DNA from: an uncultured Cohaesibacter sp.
GTDB taxonomy: Bacteria > Pseudomonadota > Alphaproteobacteria > Rhizobiales > Cohaesibacteraceae
Direction of reading: 5' to 3'
DNA: 64,000 bases
Assembly: GCF_963664735.1 (NCBI RefSeq)
Contig: NZ_OY761553.1
Span: 1,689,303-1,753,302, forward strand
Part shown: piece after piece, positions 26,639 to 34,901 of the stretch
Position numbering within the stretch: position 1 is the stretch's first letter
How the letters are laid out: each line of letters starts with the position of its first letter
Notes under the pieces: model-generated
The model's database searches: none
What the model was told of the DNA's origin: nothing
The model's input: only the letters and a program-made list of their open reading frames with translations
Translations under genes and position numbers: made by a program

Positions 26639-28693
26639 TTATTTGGACATGAACCACTGTTGTGGACGGTATGGGTAGGTCCAGTAGAAGTCGTAGGACT
26701 TGGCCTTGATCGGTTTGACGTTTTTCAAGTCATTGCGATAAAGGAACGGCGCTACGATATCGCCGACGGTGCCGATCTTGAGCAGGTTGTCGACATGGAT
26801 CTTGACGATCTCTGCACCCAGCTTGTTGGATTCATCCGAGCCCATGGATACCTGAAGGAATTTCTCGGACAGGTCATAAAGCTCTTTGACATAGGCCGGT
26901 GGCTCAACGCCTTCCTTGCCATTGGAGTCTTTCCACTGGGCCCAGGCAAAGCCGGTGCCCGGATTGAAGACATCGCCGAACGGTGGGATGAAGGCTGTCA
27001 CGTCCTGAGAAATGGCCGGACCGGAAGTGCCGTCATATTTCCAGGTGGTCAGGTCCAGATCGTTGTTGTTGGCACCGGCGCGATACTCATCAGAGGTAAC
27101 CTCTTTGAGGTCGATACGCACGCCAACAGCTGACCAATAGTCACGAACCAGTTCCATGATTTTGACAGGCACGCCTTGAGAAGAATAGATCAGGCGGATA
27201 ACCAGCGGTTTTCCATCCGGACGTTCCAGAGTACCATCGCCATCGGAATCCTTCAGACCGATCTCAGCCAGCAGCTCCTTTGCATGGTCGGGATCGAATT
27301 CAATATCCTGATTGAGAATGTCTTCTGAGACGAAAGAAACTGTTTTCGGCTCGGCCGGAACGCCCTGTGCTGGCTTACCCTGTCCGAGATAAACGATTTC
27401 GTTGATTTCGTCGCGATCAAGAGCGATGGACATGGCGCGTTCAAAACGGATGTCATTGAACAACTTGGCCAGAACCGGATCCTTGTGGGTGCGGTTGAAG
27501 GAGAAGAAGATGTTCTCGCCGAAGGTTGGAGCGTAGGAAACCGTGTAGTTGCCTTTTGCTTCATTTTCCTTGAGCAGCGGGAAGTCTTCGAGGAACACAG
27601 CCTGCTGTTTCCAGACAACTTCGCCATTCATGATCTTGAGATTCTGAACTTCCTTGTCCTTGACATAGGTTTCGTCAATTTCAGGAATGTAAGGCAGCTG
27701 GTTACCGGCAGTGTCGACCATATGGAAATATGGGTTTGCGACCAGTTTGCGGCCTTCGGCATTTTCTTCAACCACAATGTGGGATTCCAGCGTTGGAACC
27801 ACAGCGCGACCGAATTTTTTGGCAACATCAGCGTCTTTCAGGAGCGGTGACGGAACGTCTTTCCAGTCAGAACCACCGTAATACATCTTGACGGCTGCAG
27901 CCCCGTTTTCAAGCCCCATTTCCTGAGCAAGCTTGTCAGCGTCCTTGTTGTATTTCGGCATGAACTGAGCAAGGAAATGCTTCGGCTGGAAAGCCTGTCC
28001 ATAGTCAACAGCAAAGCGGTTGAGAATGCCCGGCGTTGGAACCGGGAACGTGAAGGAGACGGTTACGTCGTCCTCGGCTTTTACAACAGCAGGCTTGCCT
28101 GCAAACAACCAACGACCAGGGGTCTTTTCGTAAACATCTTTATTCAAGATCAGGTCGTTGTACCAGAATTCGATGTCAGCGGCGGTGAAAGGCTCGCCAT
28201 CGGACCATTTGTGGCCCTTGCGCAGAGTGAAAGTCAGCTTGGTGTAATCGTCGTTCCATTCCCAGCTTTTAGCGATGTTTGGCACAACGGTCTGCAGGTC
28301 ATCGGCGTAACGCACAAGGTTTACATGGCGTACGGAAAGAAGGTCGGAGGTGCCGGATTCCGTGCCTTTGGAAAGACCGGTAATCACACCACCATAAGTG
28401 CCTACCGACTCATAAGGGGCGACAACAAGCGGCTCGGCTGGCAGGCGATCTGCAAGAGCTGGCAAGTCTTTGTTGCCGAAAATTTCGCTATTGAATTTTG
28501 CAATGTCCGGATTCTGGGCAAATGTCAGTTCGCAGTTGCCAGCTTTCTGGAATTCAGCCAGTTCAAACTGCTCTGGATAGGCAGAGGTCAGGCCTTTCAT
28601 GTCTGCAACAGTTGCCACCGGGCAGGCAGCAAAGGCAGAAACGCTCAGTGCGACATAGGCGGCACCGGCTAGAAAAACAGATTTAGGGCTCAT
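26639..28693 (-). CDS. Large oligopeptide-type ABC substrate-binding protein
   Basis: This 684-aa periplasmic solute-binding protein of family 5 has a signal peptide of about 22 residues (MSPKSVFLAGAAYVALSVSA). DYTKLTFTLRKGHKWSDGEPFTAADIEFWYND is the SBP_bac_5 core signature. FERAMSIALDRDEINEIVYLGQGKPAQG is the second conserved block. It is much larger than DppA or OppA (about 535 aa), a subclass that often binds conjugates rather than simple peptides. The ATG at 28693 has AGGGAG 9 nt upstream. As first gene after the regulator, in front of permeases, ATPases, phnW, phnX and a phosphonate-ester hydrolase, it probably binds a phosphonate ester or conjugate. The ligand is inferred. Confidence 0.88.
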   Translation of the reverse strand: MSPKSVFLAGAAYVALSVSAFAACPVATVADMKGLTSAYPEQFELAEFQKAGNCELTFAQNPDIAKFNSEIFGNKDLPALADRLPAEPLVVAPYESVGTYGGVITGLSKGTESGTSDLLSVRHVNLVRYADDLQTVVPNIAKSWEWNDDYTKLTFTLRKGHKWSDGEPFTAADIEFWYNDLILNKDVYEKTPGRWLFAGKPAVVKAEDDVTVSFTFPVPTPGILNRFAVDYGQAFQPKHFLAQFMPKYNKDADKLAQEMGLENGAAAVKMYYGGSDWKDVPSPLLKDADVAKKFGRAVVPTLESHIVVEENAEGRKLVANPYFHMVDTAGNQLPYIPEIDETYVKDKEVQNLKIMNGEVVWKQQAVFLEDFPLLKENEAKGNYTVSYAPTFGENIFFSFNRTHKDPVLAKLFNDIRFERAMSIALDRDEINEIVYLGQGKPAQGVPAEPKTVSFVSEDILNQDIEFDPDHAKELLAEIGLKDSDGDGTLERPDGKPLVIRLIYSSQGVPVKIMELVRDYWSAVGVRIDLKEVTSDEYRAGANNNDLDLTTWKYDGTSGPAISQDVTAFIPPFGDVFNPGTGFAWAQWKDSNGKEGVEPPAYVKELYDLSEKFLQVSMGSDESNKLGAEIVKIHVDNLLKIGTVGDIVAPFLYRNDLKNVKPIKAKSYDFYWTYPYRPQQWFMSK

Positions 28694-28768
28694 TGGAAGG
28701 TCTCCCTGTTTGGATCGAGCGAGACACTTCCTAGAGATTGTATTTAACAGTTTTATGAACATCTGTTA

Positions 28769-28789
28769 TCTATAGTTTTTAGCTATAGA
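28769..28789. promoter_or_regulatory. Candidate LysR operator upstream of the phosphonate operon
   Basis: A perfect inverted repeat TCTATAG (28769-28775) / CTATAGA (28783-28789) with a 7-nt spacer lies 76 bp upstream of the binding-protein start. Spacing and A+T richness fit a LysR-type recognition site. It lies between the regulator stop and the first operon gene. Confidence 0.5.
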
Positions 28790-28836
28790 AAGACAGGTGA
28801 CATAAATCATTCACAAGTCGTGGGGAAATAATTATT

Positions 28837-29706
28837 TCATGCGGAGGTAGTAACAGAATTATACATGGCATTGATCACCGAGACATGCTGCATCTCCGGT
28901 AAGCAAGCCAGATAATGAGAAACCGTGAGTGTTTCATCCTCAACAGGAATCGTAACCAGATTGTTCGAAGCGAGCACTTCGCCTTCCATTGCCACGCCGA
29001 TACCCATCCCCGAATTGATCGTGGTGACGATTGCCCCCCAGGACCCCAGCGCCAGCACTGTCTTCAAGCTCACGCCTGCGGCTTGAGCGGCTTTTTCAAA
29101 CACGCGTCTGGTGCCAGAGCTATTCTCGCGCTGGACGAGAGCGTTGCTTGCAACATCCAGCCAGCTGGCTTTGCCTTTTTCGCAAAGAGGATGCCCTTGA
29201 GGAACAACAAGAACAATGCGCTCCGTTCGAATCTTTTTGACATGCAAGTTCTGCGGAGCTTCTTTGGCCGTGATGAAAACAACGTCAAACTTGCCGTCTT
29301 CCAACAAAGGCAGGAGGTCGTTCGTCGCCATCGCACGCGCTTCAATATCAACGTCTGGAAACCTTGTCATGAAATTCGAAAGAATCGGCATGGCAAATTG
29401 ATATGTTGAGTAACCAAGCCGTAAAGACCCGGCCTGCATACGCCTGCGCCCTTCAAGGGCGAGTTCAATCTCATCGGTCATGGCAAGCACAGATCGAATT
29501 CGGGAAAGGATTTCCCTGCATGTCTCCGTGGCTTCCGCCTGACGCCCATTCCTATGGATCAATTGCGTACGATAGTGCTTTTCCAACGCTGACAGATGGT
29601 TGGATACCGAGGGTTGAGAAATACCCAACTCCTTGGCCGCAGCCGAAAAGCTGCCGGTGCGCACCACAGCTTCGACGGCACGCATCTGATTGATAGATAA
29701 TTTCAT
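28837..29706 (-). CDS. LysR-type regulator of the phosphonate operon
   Basis: This 289-aa regulator has an N-terminal winged helix-turn-helix (residues about 1-60: MKLSINQMRAVEAVVRTGSF and AAKELGISQPSVSNHLSALE). An effector domain of two lobes follows (RLGYSTYQFAMPILSNFMTRFP, then WGAIVTTINSGMGIGVAME). It lies immediately upstream of, and on the same strand as, the importer-phnW-phnX operon. Control of that operon by AEP or a derivative is inferred. LysR regulators adjacent to phnWX are common in Proteobacteria. Confidence 0.9.
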   Translation of the reverse strand: MKLSINQMRAVEAVVRTGSFSAAAKELGISQPSVSNHLSALEKHYRTQLIHRNGRQAEATETCREILSRIRSVLAMTDEIELALEGRRRMQAGSLRLGYSTYQFAMPILSNFMTRFPDVDIEARAMATNDLLPLLEDGKFDVVFITAKEAPQNLHVKKIRTERIVLVVPQGHPLCEKGKASWLDVASNALVQRENSSGTRRVFEKAAQAAGVSLKTVLALGSWGAIVTTINSGMGIGVAMEGEVLASNNLVTIPVEDETLTVSHYLACLPEMQHVSVINAMYNSVTTSA

Positions 29707-30208
29707 TTGCCCATCACCTACTTATCGCTAACCGACATTAGTGGATCACAGATGACAACGCGATGACAAGATTTGACCTACTCAAAGTGGCAATATTCGC
29801 CAAAATACCAGCTTCTGCAAAGAACTCTGCTTGAGCGTGTTTCGTGTTTCTACAGCGTAATTCCGTACTGAATTTGACATATATATTCCTCCTCTTCTAG
29901 GAAGGAAAACTTGTGTCATAAGTAGACACCAATATATCTTCAGTCATTGGTTAATCAATTAACCTTTGCACAGTGGACATATGTCAGATTTTTTATTTTT
30001 AAGTATCCATAAAGCAATCTATAGCGCAACTCACCGAAATTAATTGAAATGAAAACTTGTAATTCGGCATTTATTCTTAAGTCTTCTGCACCATCTGGTT
30101 CTGCACCGTTGTGGATGAAATCTTGCATCAACCCACGCTGGCAACAGGGTAATTATTTACCTTTAGAATCAATATCGAACAATTTTTCCCAAAATTCTCG
30201 TCAAATGA
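29707..30208. other. AT-rich intergenic region
   Basis: About 500 bp lie between the LysR gene and the small membrane protein. It is AT-rich and should hold the regulator's promoter. A short inverted repeat TTCCT-N8-AGGAA (about 29887-29904) is the only structure noted. Open frames here lack ribosome sites and known products. Confidence 0.4.
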
Positions 30209-30442
30209 TCAGATATCTTCTCCCTTGGGCATCGTGGCCATCCGGGTCAATTTCAAAAAAAGCAGGATCCAGGGCGCTCCGTGAAACACCATATCAAAAA
30301 TATCGACGGGACGGGAAAGCGTACCAGTTGCGAGCATTTTGAGCTTTTCCCAAATGTGCGGTTCAGGAAAAAAGGGAGCCAATCCCAACGTCAAGGAAGC
30401 GACCAACAGCGTTCCGATTGGAATTTTATCAATAATTTTCAA
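30209..30442 (-). CDS. Small conserved membrane protein
   Basis: This 77-aa protein has two hydrophobic helices joined by FFPEPHIWEKLKMLATGTLSRPVDIFD. This PEPH...EKL.ML..G.L.RP.DIFD pattern, followed by HGAPWILLFLKL, is a recurring small-protein family in Proteobacteria, sometimes labelled RND transporter although far too short to be one. I choose the TTG at 30442 because AAAGGGA lies 8 nt upstream; a GTG eight codons earlier would place that site inside the gene. Its function is unknown. Confidence 0.7.
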   Translation of the reverse strand: MKIIDKIPIGTLLVASLTLGLAPFFPEPHIWEKLKMLATGTLSRPVDIFDMVFHGAPWILLFLKLTRMATMPKGEDI

Positions 30443-30659
30443 TAGACTATCCCTTTTTTCTCGCACAGCACACCCGAAAGGTCTCTGGCTCGGAGCCGGT
30501 TTGGGTGATTGCTATCGATATTTGGCCAAACCCGCAAGAATGCTTTCGACGGAGAAGCTCTTTGACCAAAGACGGCCTTGCCCCGGCTTGCCACAGTTAA
30601 TTTTGCACCTATATCAAAATGAACATACGTAAAATGGACAAGTAATCGAGAGGAACGCG

Positions 30660-31460
30660 ATGTTTGATGCATCAAAACTGATCAGCGAATTTTTGGGTGC
30701 AACCAACGCACCAGGAACCAGATCTCAGGGCACTGGCGACGCTGGTGGCGATTTGATGCAAAGAGGAAAAGAATATTTGTCGCAGAATGCAGGAGGCATA
30801 GGAGGCGGCGCATTGGCCGGCGGCCTCGCTGGCTACATGATGGGGTCGAAAAAAGGACGCAAGCTGGCTAAAAAGGCAGCCACCTACGGAGGTTTGGCTC
30901 TGGTGGCAGGGCTCGCATACAAAGCCTATTCCGATTATCAGGGCAAGAAGGCGGGTGTACCTGTGGTCGACGGTCAAGTTGGCCAAGGCAATCAGACCAT
31001 TCCCGCTCATTTACACGCCTCTGGCCAGGACAGTCAAAAGCTAACTCATGTTCCGGTCGTTCCCATGGGATCAGGCTTTGAGGTCAACGAAATGACCCAG
31101 AATGCTGCAGGTTTCGGAGCAACCCTCGTTAGCGCGATGATCGCAGCAGCAAAGGCGGATGGCCAGATTGACGCGCAGGAACAGGCCGCAATTTTCGATA
31201 AAATTTCGCAAGAAGACCTAAGCGCCGAAGAAAAAGCCTTTTTGCTGGATCAACTGAACAAGCCGTTGGACATCGACAGCATAGTTGCAGAAGCCAGAAG
31301 CAAGGAACAGGCCTTGGAGATCTATCTGGCGTCATTGATGGCAATAGAGCCGGATGATCCAGCCGAGCAGGCTTATCTGTCCATGTTGGCCGCAAGGCTT
31401 CATCTGGAACCAGAATTGATCAAGCAGATACACGAAACGGTTCTGGAGGTGGAAGGGTAG
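30660..31460 (+). CDS. DUF533/TerB-like inner membrane protein
   Basis: This 266-aa protein resembles YebE. A glycine-rich stretch (NAGGIGGGALAGGLAGYMMGSKKGRKL, about residues 43-70) and a short hydrophobic segment YGGLALVAGLAYKAYSDYQ form the membrane part. From about residue 145 a TerB-like helical domain follows (ATLVSAMIAAAKADGQIDAQEQAAIFDKI ... LHLEPELIKQIHETVLEVE). The role is unknown; E. coli relatives are envelope-stress induced. A GAGAGG site precedes the ATG. It is divergent from the small membrane protein. Confidence 0.88.
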   Translation: MFDASKLISEFLGATNAPGTRSQGTGDAGGDLMQRGKEYLSQNAGGIGGGALAGGLAGYMMGSKKGRKLAKKAATYGGLALVAGLAYKAYSDYQGKKAGVPVVDGQVGQGNQTIPAHLHASGQDSQKLTHVPVVPMGSGFEVNEMTQNAAGFGATLVSAMIAAAKADGQIDAQEQAAIFDKISQEDLSAEEKAFLLDQLNKPLDIDSIVAEARSKEQALEIYLASLMAIEPDDPAEQAYLSMLAARLHLEPELIKQIHETVLEVEG

Positions 31461-31731
31461 GTGTTGTAGAGCCAATCGCTGTTTCAAGCATCTTTGTCCT
31501 CTGCCACAGCACCCTCAATAGCCACCAATTTCAAAATCAAACATACCTCTTTGGGCGAGAAATATGCTCAAACGGAGCTTGAAGGCTGGCTCTCTGCCAA
31601 GAGGGCCGCTACACTCGTAACTCTATCAATTCGGTTTTCCTGTTCCTGATCGGGTCGTGTTCCCAAGATGGCTTTAAAGCCAGCTGATCATGGCCCCATC
31701 AGAGACCAAGATATGCTTGAACGAGGGTGTC

Positions 31732-32721
31732 ATGCTTCAATCTGTTTCCGATCGGTACTTCATCCCTACTCTCCTTTTCACCATCATACTGTTTGCCTGC
31801 GCCTTTTCCGTGGAGCCAGCCAAAGCAAATGACGGGTCAGCCATGCTGGAAGCGGGAGGAATCCGCCTCGTTGAAAATCAAGTGATTTCGCTTGACGTGG
31901 AAGATCTCTATATCAGCCCCAAGGAAATTCGCATTCATTATGAGTTCGTCAATCCATCGGATCAGGATGTCAAGTTGCTCGTTGCCTTTCCAGTTCCGTT
32001 GATCGACGCAGAGCCTGAAATGAATTACGGCAATCAGAATGTTGATCCCGTCAATTTTCTTGATTTCACCGTTATCGCAAACGGTAAGCGCATATCCCCC
32101 GAGATGGAAGTCAAGCTTGTCATGAACGGGCAGGATTACACCAAGCTGCTTATCGACAATGGCGTGCCTCTGCACCGCTTTTCTCCGGACTATTATGAGC
32201 GGCTTGACAAGATCTCTGCTGCTTCAAGGCAAATTCTTGCCCAAAACGGCCTGATAGAATGGACGCCCGGCGAAGAATGGTTCACCAAAAAATGGAAAGT
32301 GAAGGTCAACTATTATTGGTGGCAAACCTTCCCGGCCAACAGCCGCACCGTGCTCGATCATAGTTATGCACCAGTTGTGGGTGGCGGCATTGTCGACGAA
32401 GAATATGGCATTAGAGACAATATCGGACGCTTTTGCATCGACGACGGATTTATTCGCGGCTTTCGCAATCTACTCAAGCAAAGCGGACATAATTCCACGA
32501 TCAGCTCGGAAGTTCGCTACATCCTCATGACAGCCAATACATGGCTTGGACCGATTGGAGATTTTCGTCTGGTGATCGACAAGTTGAAACCGAAAGACCT
32601 GATTTCGCTTTGCATCAACGGCATTCATAAAATTGCACCGACGCGATTTGAATTCCGCGCCAAGAACTTTGTTCCAGACAGAGATCTGGATATTCTGTTT
32701 ATCAAGCAGCCGGATTGGTAA
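31732..32721 (+). CDS. DUF4424-family exported protein
   Basis: This 329-aa protein has a signal peptide ending near VEPAKA (about residue 34 with the chosen start). LISLDVEDLYISPKEIRIHYEF-like sequence, the block WFTKKWKVKVNYYWWQTFPANSRTVLDHSYAPVVGGG and FRLVIDKLKPKDLISLCINGI match the DUF4424 family of beta-rich periplasmic proteins of unknown role. The ATG at 31732 is chosen because GAGGG lies 5 nt before it; an upstream ATG at 31690 adds 14 residues before the signal peptide. A 14-bp palindrome TGGCTTTAAAGCCA (31669-31682) lies 50 bp upstream. Confidence 0.8.
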   Translation: MLQSVSDRYFIPTLLFTIILFACAFSVEPAKANDGSAMLEAGGIRLVENQVISLDVEDLYISPKEIRIHYEFVNPSDQDVKLLVAFPVPLIDAEPEMNYGNQNVDPVNFLDFTVIANGKRISPEMEVKLVMNGQDYTKLLIDNGVPLHRFSPDYYERLDKISAASRQILAQNGLIEWTPGEEWFTKKWKVKVNYYWWQTFPANSRTVLDHSYAPVVGGGIVDEEYGIRDNIGRFCIDDGFIRGFRNLLKQSGHNSTISSEVRYILMTANTWLGPIGDFRLVIDKLKPKDLISLCINGIHKIAPTRFEFRAKNFVPDRDLDILFIKQPDW

Positions 32722-32739
32722 GGCTCGTCCTAGCTTTAA

Positions 32740-32801
32740 GGGCTCAATATGGCGTATTCCCGACAAGCATAGCCCACCGGGAATACGCTCCTTCTGAGCC
32801 C
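32740..32801. repeat. Nested long inverted repeat between convergent genes
   Basis: Outer arms GGGCTCA (32740-32746) / TGAGCCC (32795-32801) enclose inner arms GCGTATTCCCG (32752-32762) / CGGGAATACGC (32778-32788), with a 15-nt loop. All 18 paired positions are perfect. No T-run follows on either strand. Its place between two convergent genes suggests a bidirectional transcription stop or an RNA-stability element. Confidence 0.75.
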
Positions 32802-32811
32802 TCAGACCCAA

Positions 32812-33624
32812 TTAGATTGAGATATTCATCTCGGTTTGAGTTTGAAACAGCTGGCTTGTTTGCTGATACAGCTGATCCATCATGCGCGAAAAGAGCATGT
32901 CAGAAGCAGAACGTGTTTGCTCTGTCGACTGGCGGGACAAGCTGTCGAGCGTTGTTTTATCCGTATCCTCAGAACCGTCTTCACCCTCGGAAGAAATTCC
33001 CTCAGCCGATGGCGGCGGAGGCGGTGGAGGTGCCGCAGAGGATATCTCATCATCGGACGAACTGGCGTCGCTTTCCGCGACGACATCCTTGACCAAATCC
33101 ATCAGAATCTGAGCATTGGCCGCATCGGAGGTTTCGTCCGAGCTATCGCTCTCGCTCACCCCGAATTGGGCATCGAACTCTTCCTGCGAGATAACCCCGT
33201 CTCCGTTCGTATCTAGACTGCTGAAGAGATCGTCCTCATCGTCATCATCATCCGAAGATGCGCTCGCTCCGGGAGGCCCTCCCGCAGGTGCCCCAGAAGG
33301 ACCACCAGAAGGACCGCCAGTAAGACCACCGGCAGTTTCCCCAGAAGACGAAGGGGGTGGCGAGGCCATTTCCTGAACGCTCAGAAAATCTCCCGAGAGA
33401 TTTGATCCCCCAACCGCCGCGTTGAATTCTTCTTCGCTTAACGTGCCGTCAGCATCGCTGTCAAACTGGTCAATAATAGACGTTGCTTCACTCGTGCTGT
33501 CGTCACCGCCGATCAGTTCAGCCAGTTCGGATACATCAAGAGAACCATCATCATTCGTGTCTGTCTTGCTGATGAATTGTTGCCATATTTGACTGGAGCT
33601 GGTTAGGCTACCAATAGCACTCAT
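32812..33624 (-). CDS. Acidic EF-hand calcium-binding protein
   Basis: This 270-aa, strongly acidic protein has three canonical EF-hand loops: DTNDDGSLDVSE (residues 22-33), DSDADGTLSEEE (55-66) and DTNGDGVISQEE (138-149). Between hands 2 and 3 lies a GGPSG/PAGGPPG low-complexity linker and a run of Asp. A proline run (PPPPPPPP) and a Ser/Glu-rich stretch follow, then a helical tail MLFSRMMDQLYQQTSQLFQTQTEM. No signal peptide is visible. AAGGAAGG precedes the ATG. EF-hand proteins of this kind in Rhizobiales-like bacteria have no assigned role; calcium binding is the only safe statement. Confidence 0.85.
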   Translation of the reverse strand: MSAIGSLTSSSQIWQQFISKTDTNDDGSLDVSELAELIGGDDSTSEATSIIDQFDSDADGTLSEEEFNAAVGGSNLSGDFLSVQEMASPPPSSSGETAGGLTGGPSGGPSGAPAGGPPGASASSDDDDDEDDLFSSLDTNGDGVISQEEFDAQFGVSESDSSDETSDAANAQILMDLVKDVVAESDASSSDDEISSAAPPPPPPPSAEGISSEGEDGSEDTDKTTLDSLSRQSTEQTRSASDMLFSRMMDQLYQQTSQLFQTQTEMNISI

Positions 33625-33932
33625 CTCATACCTTCCTTTCGTTAGAGACAGAGAGGTAGAGGCAATTTAAGTGCCACACAGAAGAAATGAGATTCAACTT
33701 TTATTTAATAAAATCAAATACTTAAATATAAAAATCCCGCAATATTGACAATATTTGGAAATAAACTGAAAAGATTCTGGTGATTTTCTTATTTTTACTG
33801 CACTTTTTGCCTAACACAGGCAAATATTACCCAGGAAAACTTTCACCCGACATCAAAGAAATTTGCCCGCGAAACAAGGACATCAATCCATTTTGCCCAA
33901 CAGCTTCAGGGTATCTTTTGAGGTAGGTCCCC
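33625..33932. other. AT-rich promoter region of the EF-hand gene
   Basis: These 308 bp without a gene are very AT-rich. A 15-bp inverted repeat AATATTG-A-CAATATT (33741-33755) is perfect and lies about 117 bp upstream of the EF-hand start; it may be an operator. No terminator for the XRE gene was seen. Confidence 0.45.
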
Positions 33933-34610
33933 TCACCGCTCCAGACTGACCCAGAGCACAACGGCATCCTCGTCGCTGGTCGTAACACAGCAATGCCCCA
34001 TGGAACTGTCATAATAGACACTGTCACCGGCCTTCATGGCGAGGGGGCGATAATGCTCGGTATGCAACTCCAATTCACCGGACAGGACATACATGAACTC
34101 TTCGCCGCGATGGCGGATCCAGTCGCCGAAATCGGAGATATCACGCGCCTTGATGGTACTGACATAGGGCAGCATGGCCTTGCTGGTCAGCTCGTTGCAG
34201 AGCAGCTCATGAGAATAGGTCGCGGTCACCTTCGTCTCCCCCTCCCCTTTGCGCGTCACATCGCGGCGGCCGGTAAAGTCGCTTTTCCCGCTTTGCAAGA
34301 ATAGATTGGGCGTTTCCAGCTCAAGAGCCTGTGTCAGGCGGCGGACGATGTCAAAGCCGGGACTGGTCTGGCCATTTTCGATCTTGGAGAGAGTGGAGCG
34401 ACCAATACCGGCATGGCGGCCGGTTTCCTCCAGCGTCCAGCCTTTTTTCTTGCGCGCCTCGCGGACCATCTGGCCAAGCTCGTCCATTCCGGGAGCGCTG
34501 GGGGATGATGCACCAGCGGGAGCCAGCACACCGGGAATAGCTTCAGTGACCGATGTGTCATCCTGCAAACTCTCTATGGCGCCGAATTCGCCGCGTTCCA
34601 GATCACCCAT
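33933..34610 (-). CDS. XRE-family regulator with C-terminal cupin domain
   Basis: This 225-aa protein has a helix-turn-helix at residues about 43-98 (LGQMVREARKKKGWTLEETGRHAGIGRSTLSKIENG). The C-terminal cupin, about residues 150-222, contains IRHRGEEFMYVLSGELELHTEHYRPLAMKAGDSVYYDSSMGHCC. This layout senses a small ligand, often an amino acid or amine, and represses or activates adjacent genes. AGAGGAAAG precedes the ATG. It is divergent from gcvP-sdaA with a 291-bp shared gap carrying a 20-bp palindrome, so those genes are its probable targets. Confidence 0.9.
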   Translation of the reverse strand: MGDLERGEFGAIESLQDDTSVTEAIPGVLAPAGASSPSAPGMDELGQMVREARKKKGWTLEETGRHAGIGRSTLSKIENGQTSPGFDIVRRLTQALELETPNLFLQSGKSDFTGRRDVTRKGEGETKVTATYSHELLCNELTSKAMLPYVSTIKARDISDFGDWIRHRGEEFMYVLSGELELHTEHYRPLAMKAGDSVYYDSSMGHCCVTTSDEDAVVLWVSLER

Positions 34611-34697
34611 GCCCGTCTTTCCTCTAGTTGCATCTTATGTTTGCTCGCAAAATCGCACAAATCTCGTCCAAGGTCAAAATCTGTAAAATAATAGAGT

Positions 34698-34745
34698 TTG
34701 ACATCTCTAAGCACTTATATTGCATATAGGGGAAATTTCCACTAT
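34698..34745 (+). promoter_or_regulatory. Candidate gcvP promoter with overlapping palindromic operator
   Basis: TTGACA (34698-34703) is followed after 17 nt by TGCATA (34721-34726), a weak -10. Directly behind lies the 20-bp near-perfect palindrome ATAGgGGAAATTTCCaCTAT (34726-34745), with one mismatched pair. Position over the expected transcription start suggests an operator for the divergent XRE-cupin regulator. The -10 assignment is tentative. The rest of the 34611-34901 gap holds a 14-bp palindrome CGGTTGCGCAACCG about 30 nt before gcvP. Confidence 0.5.
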
Positions 34746-34901
34746 AAGAAACTTCAGCAAACATACCATGAGAATCGGCTGCTTTTCGGTCGTCTTATTT
34801 GATCCCTAAAGCCATAGCCGATCGTTTCCCTTGGCATTTTCACGGGAGACTGTCACGATCCGGTTGCGCAACCGCAAAGGACGAGGATTGAGGAGCAGGC
34901 G

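Noticed and set aside
34746-34901. Possible glycine riboswitch in the gcvP leader
   Set aside because: GGGAGAC and GCAAAGGACGAGG fragments recall the aptamer, but the CCGAAGGGGCAA core and paired helices are missing. The glycine aptamer cannot be drawn.
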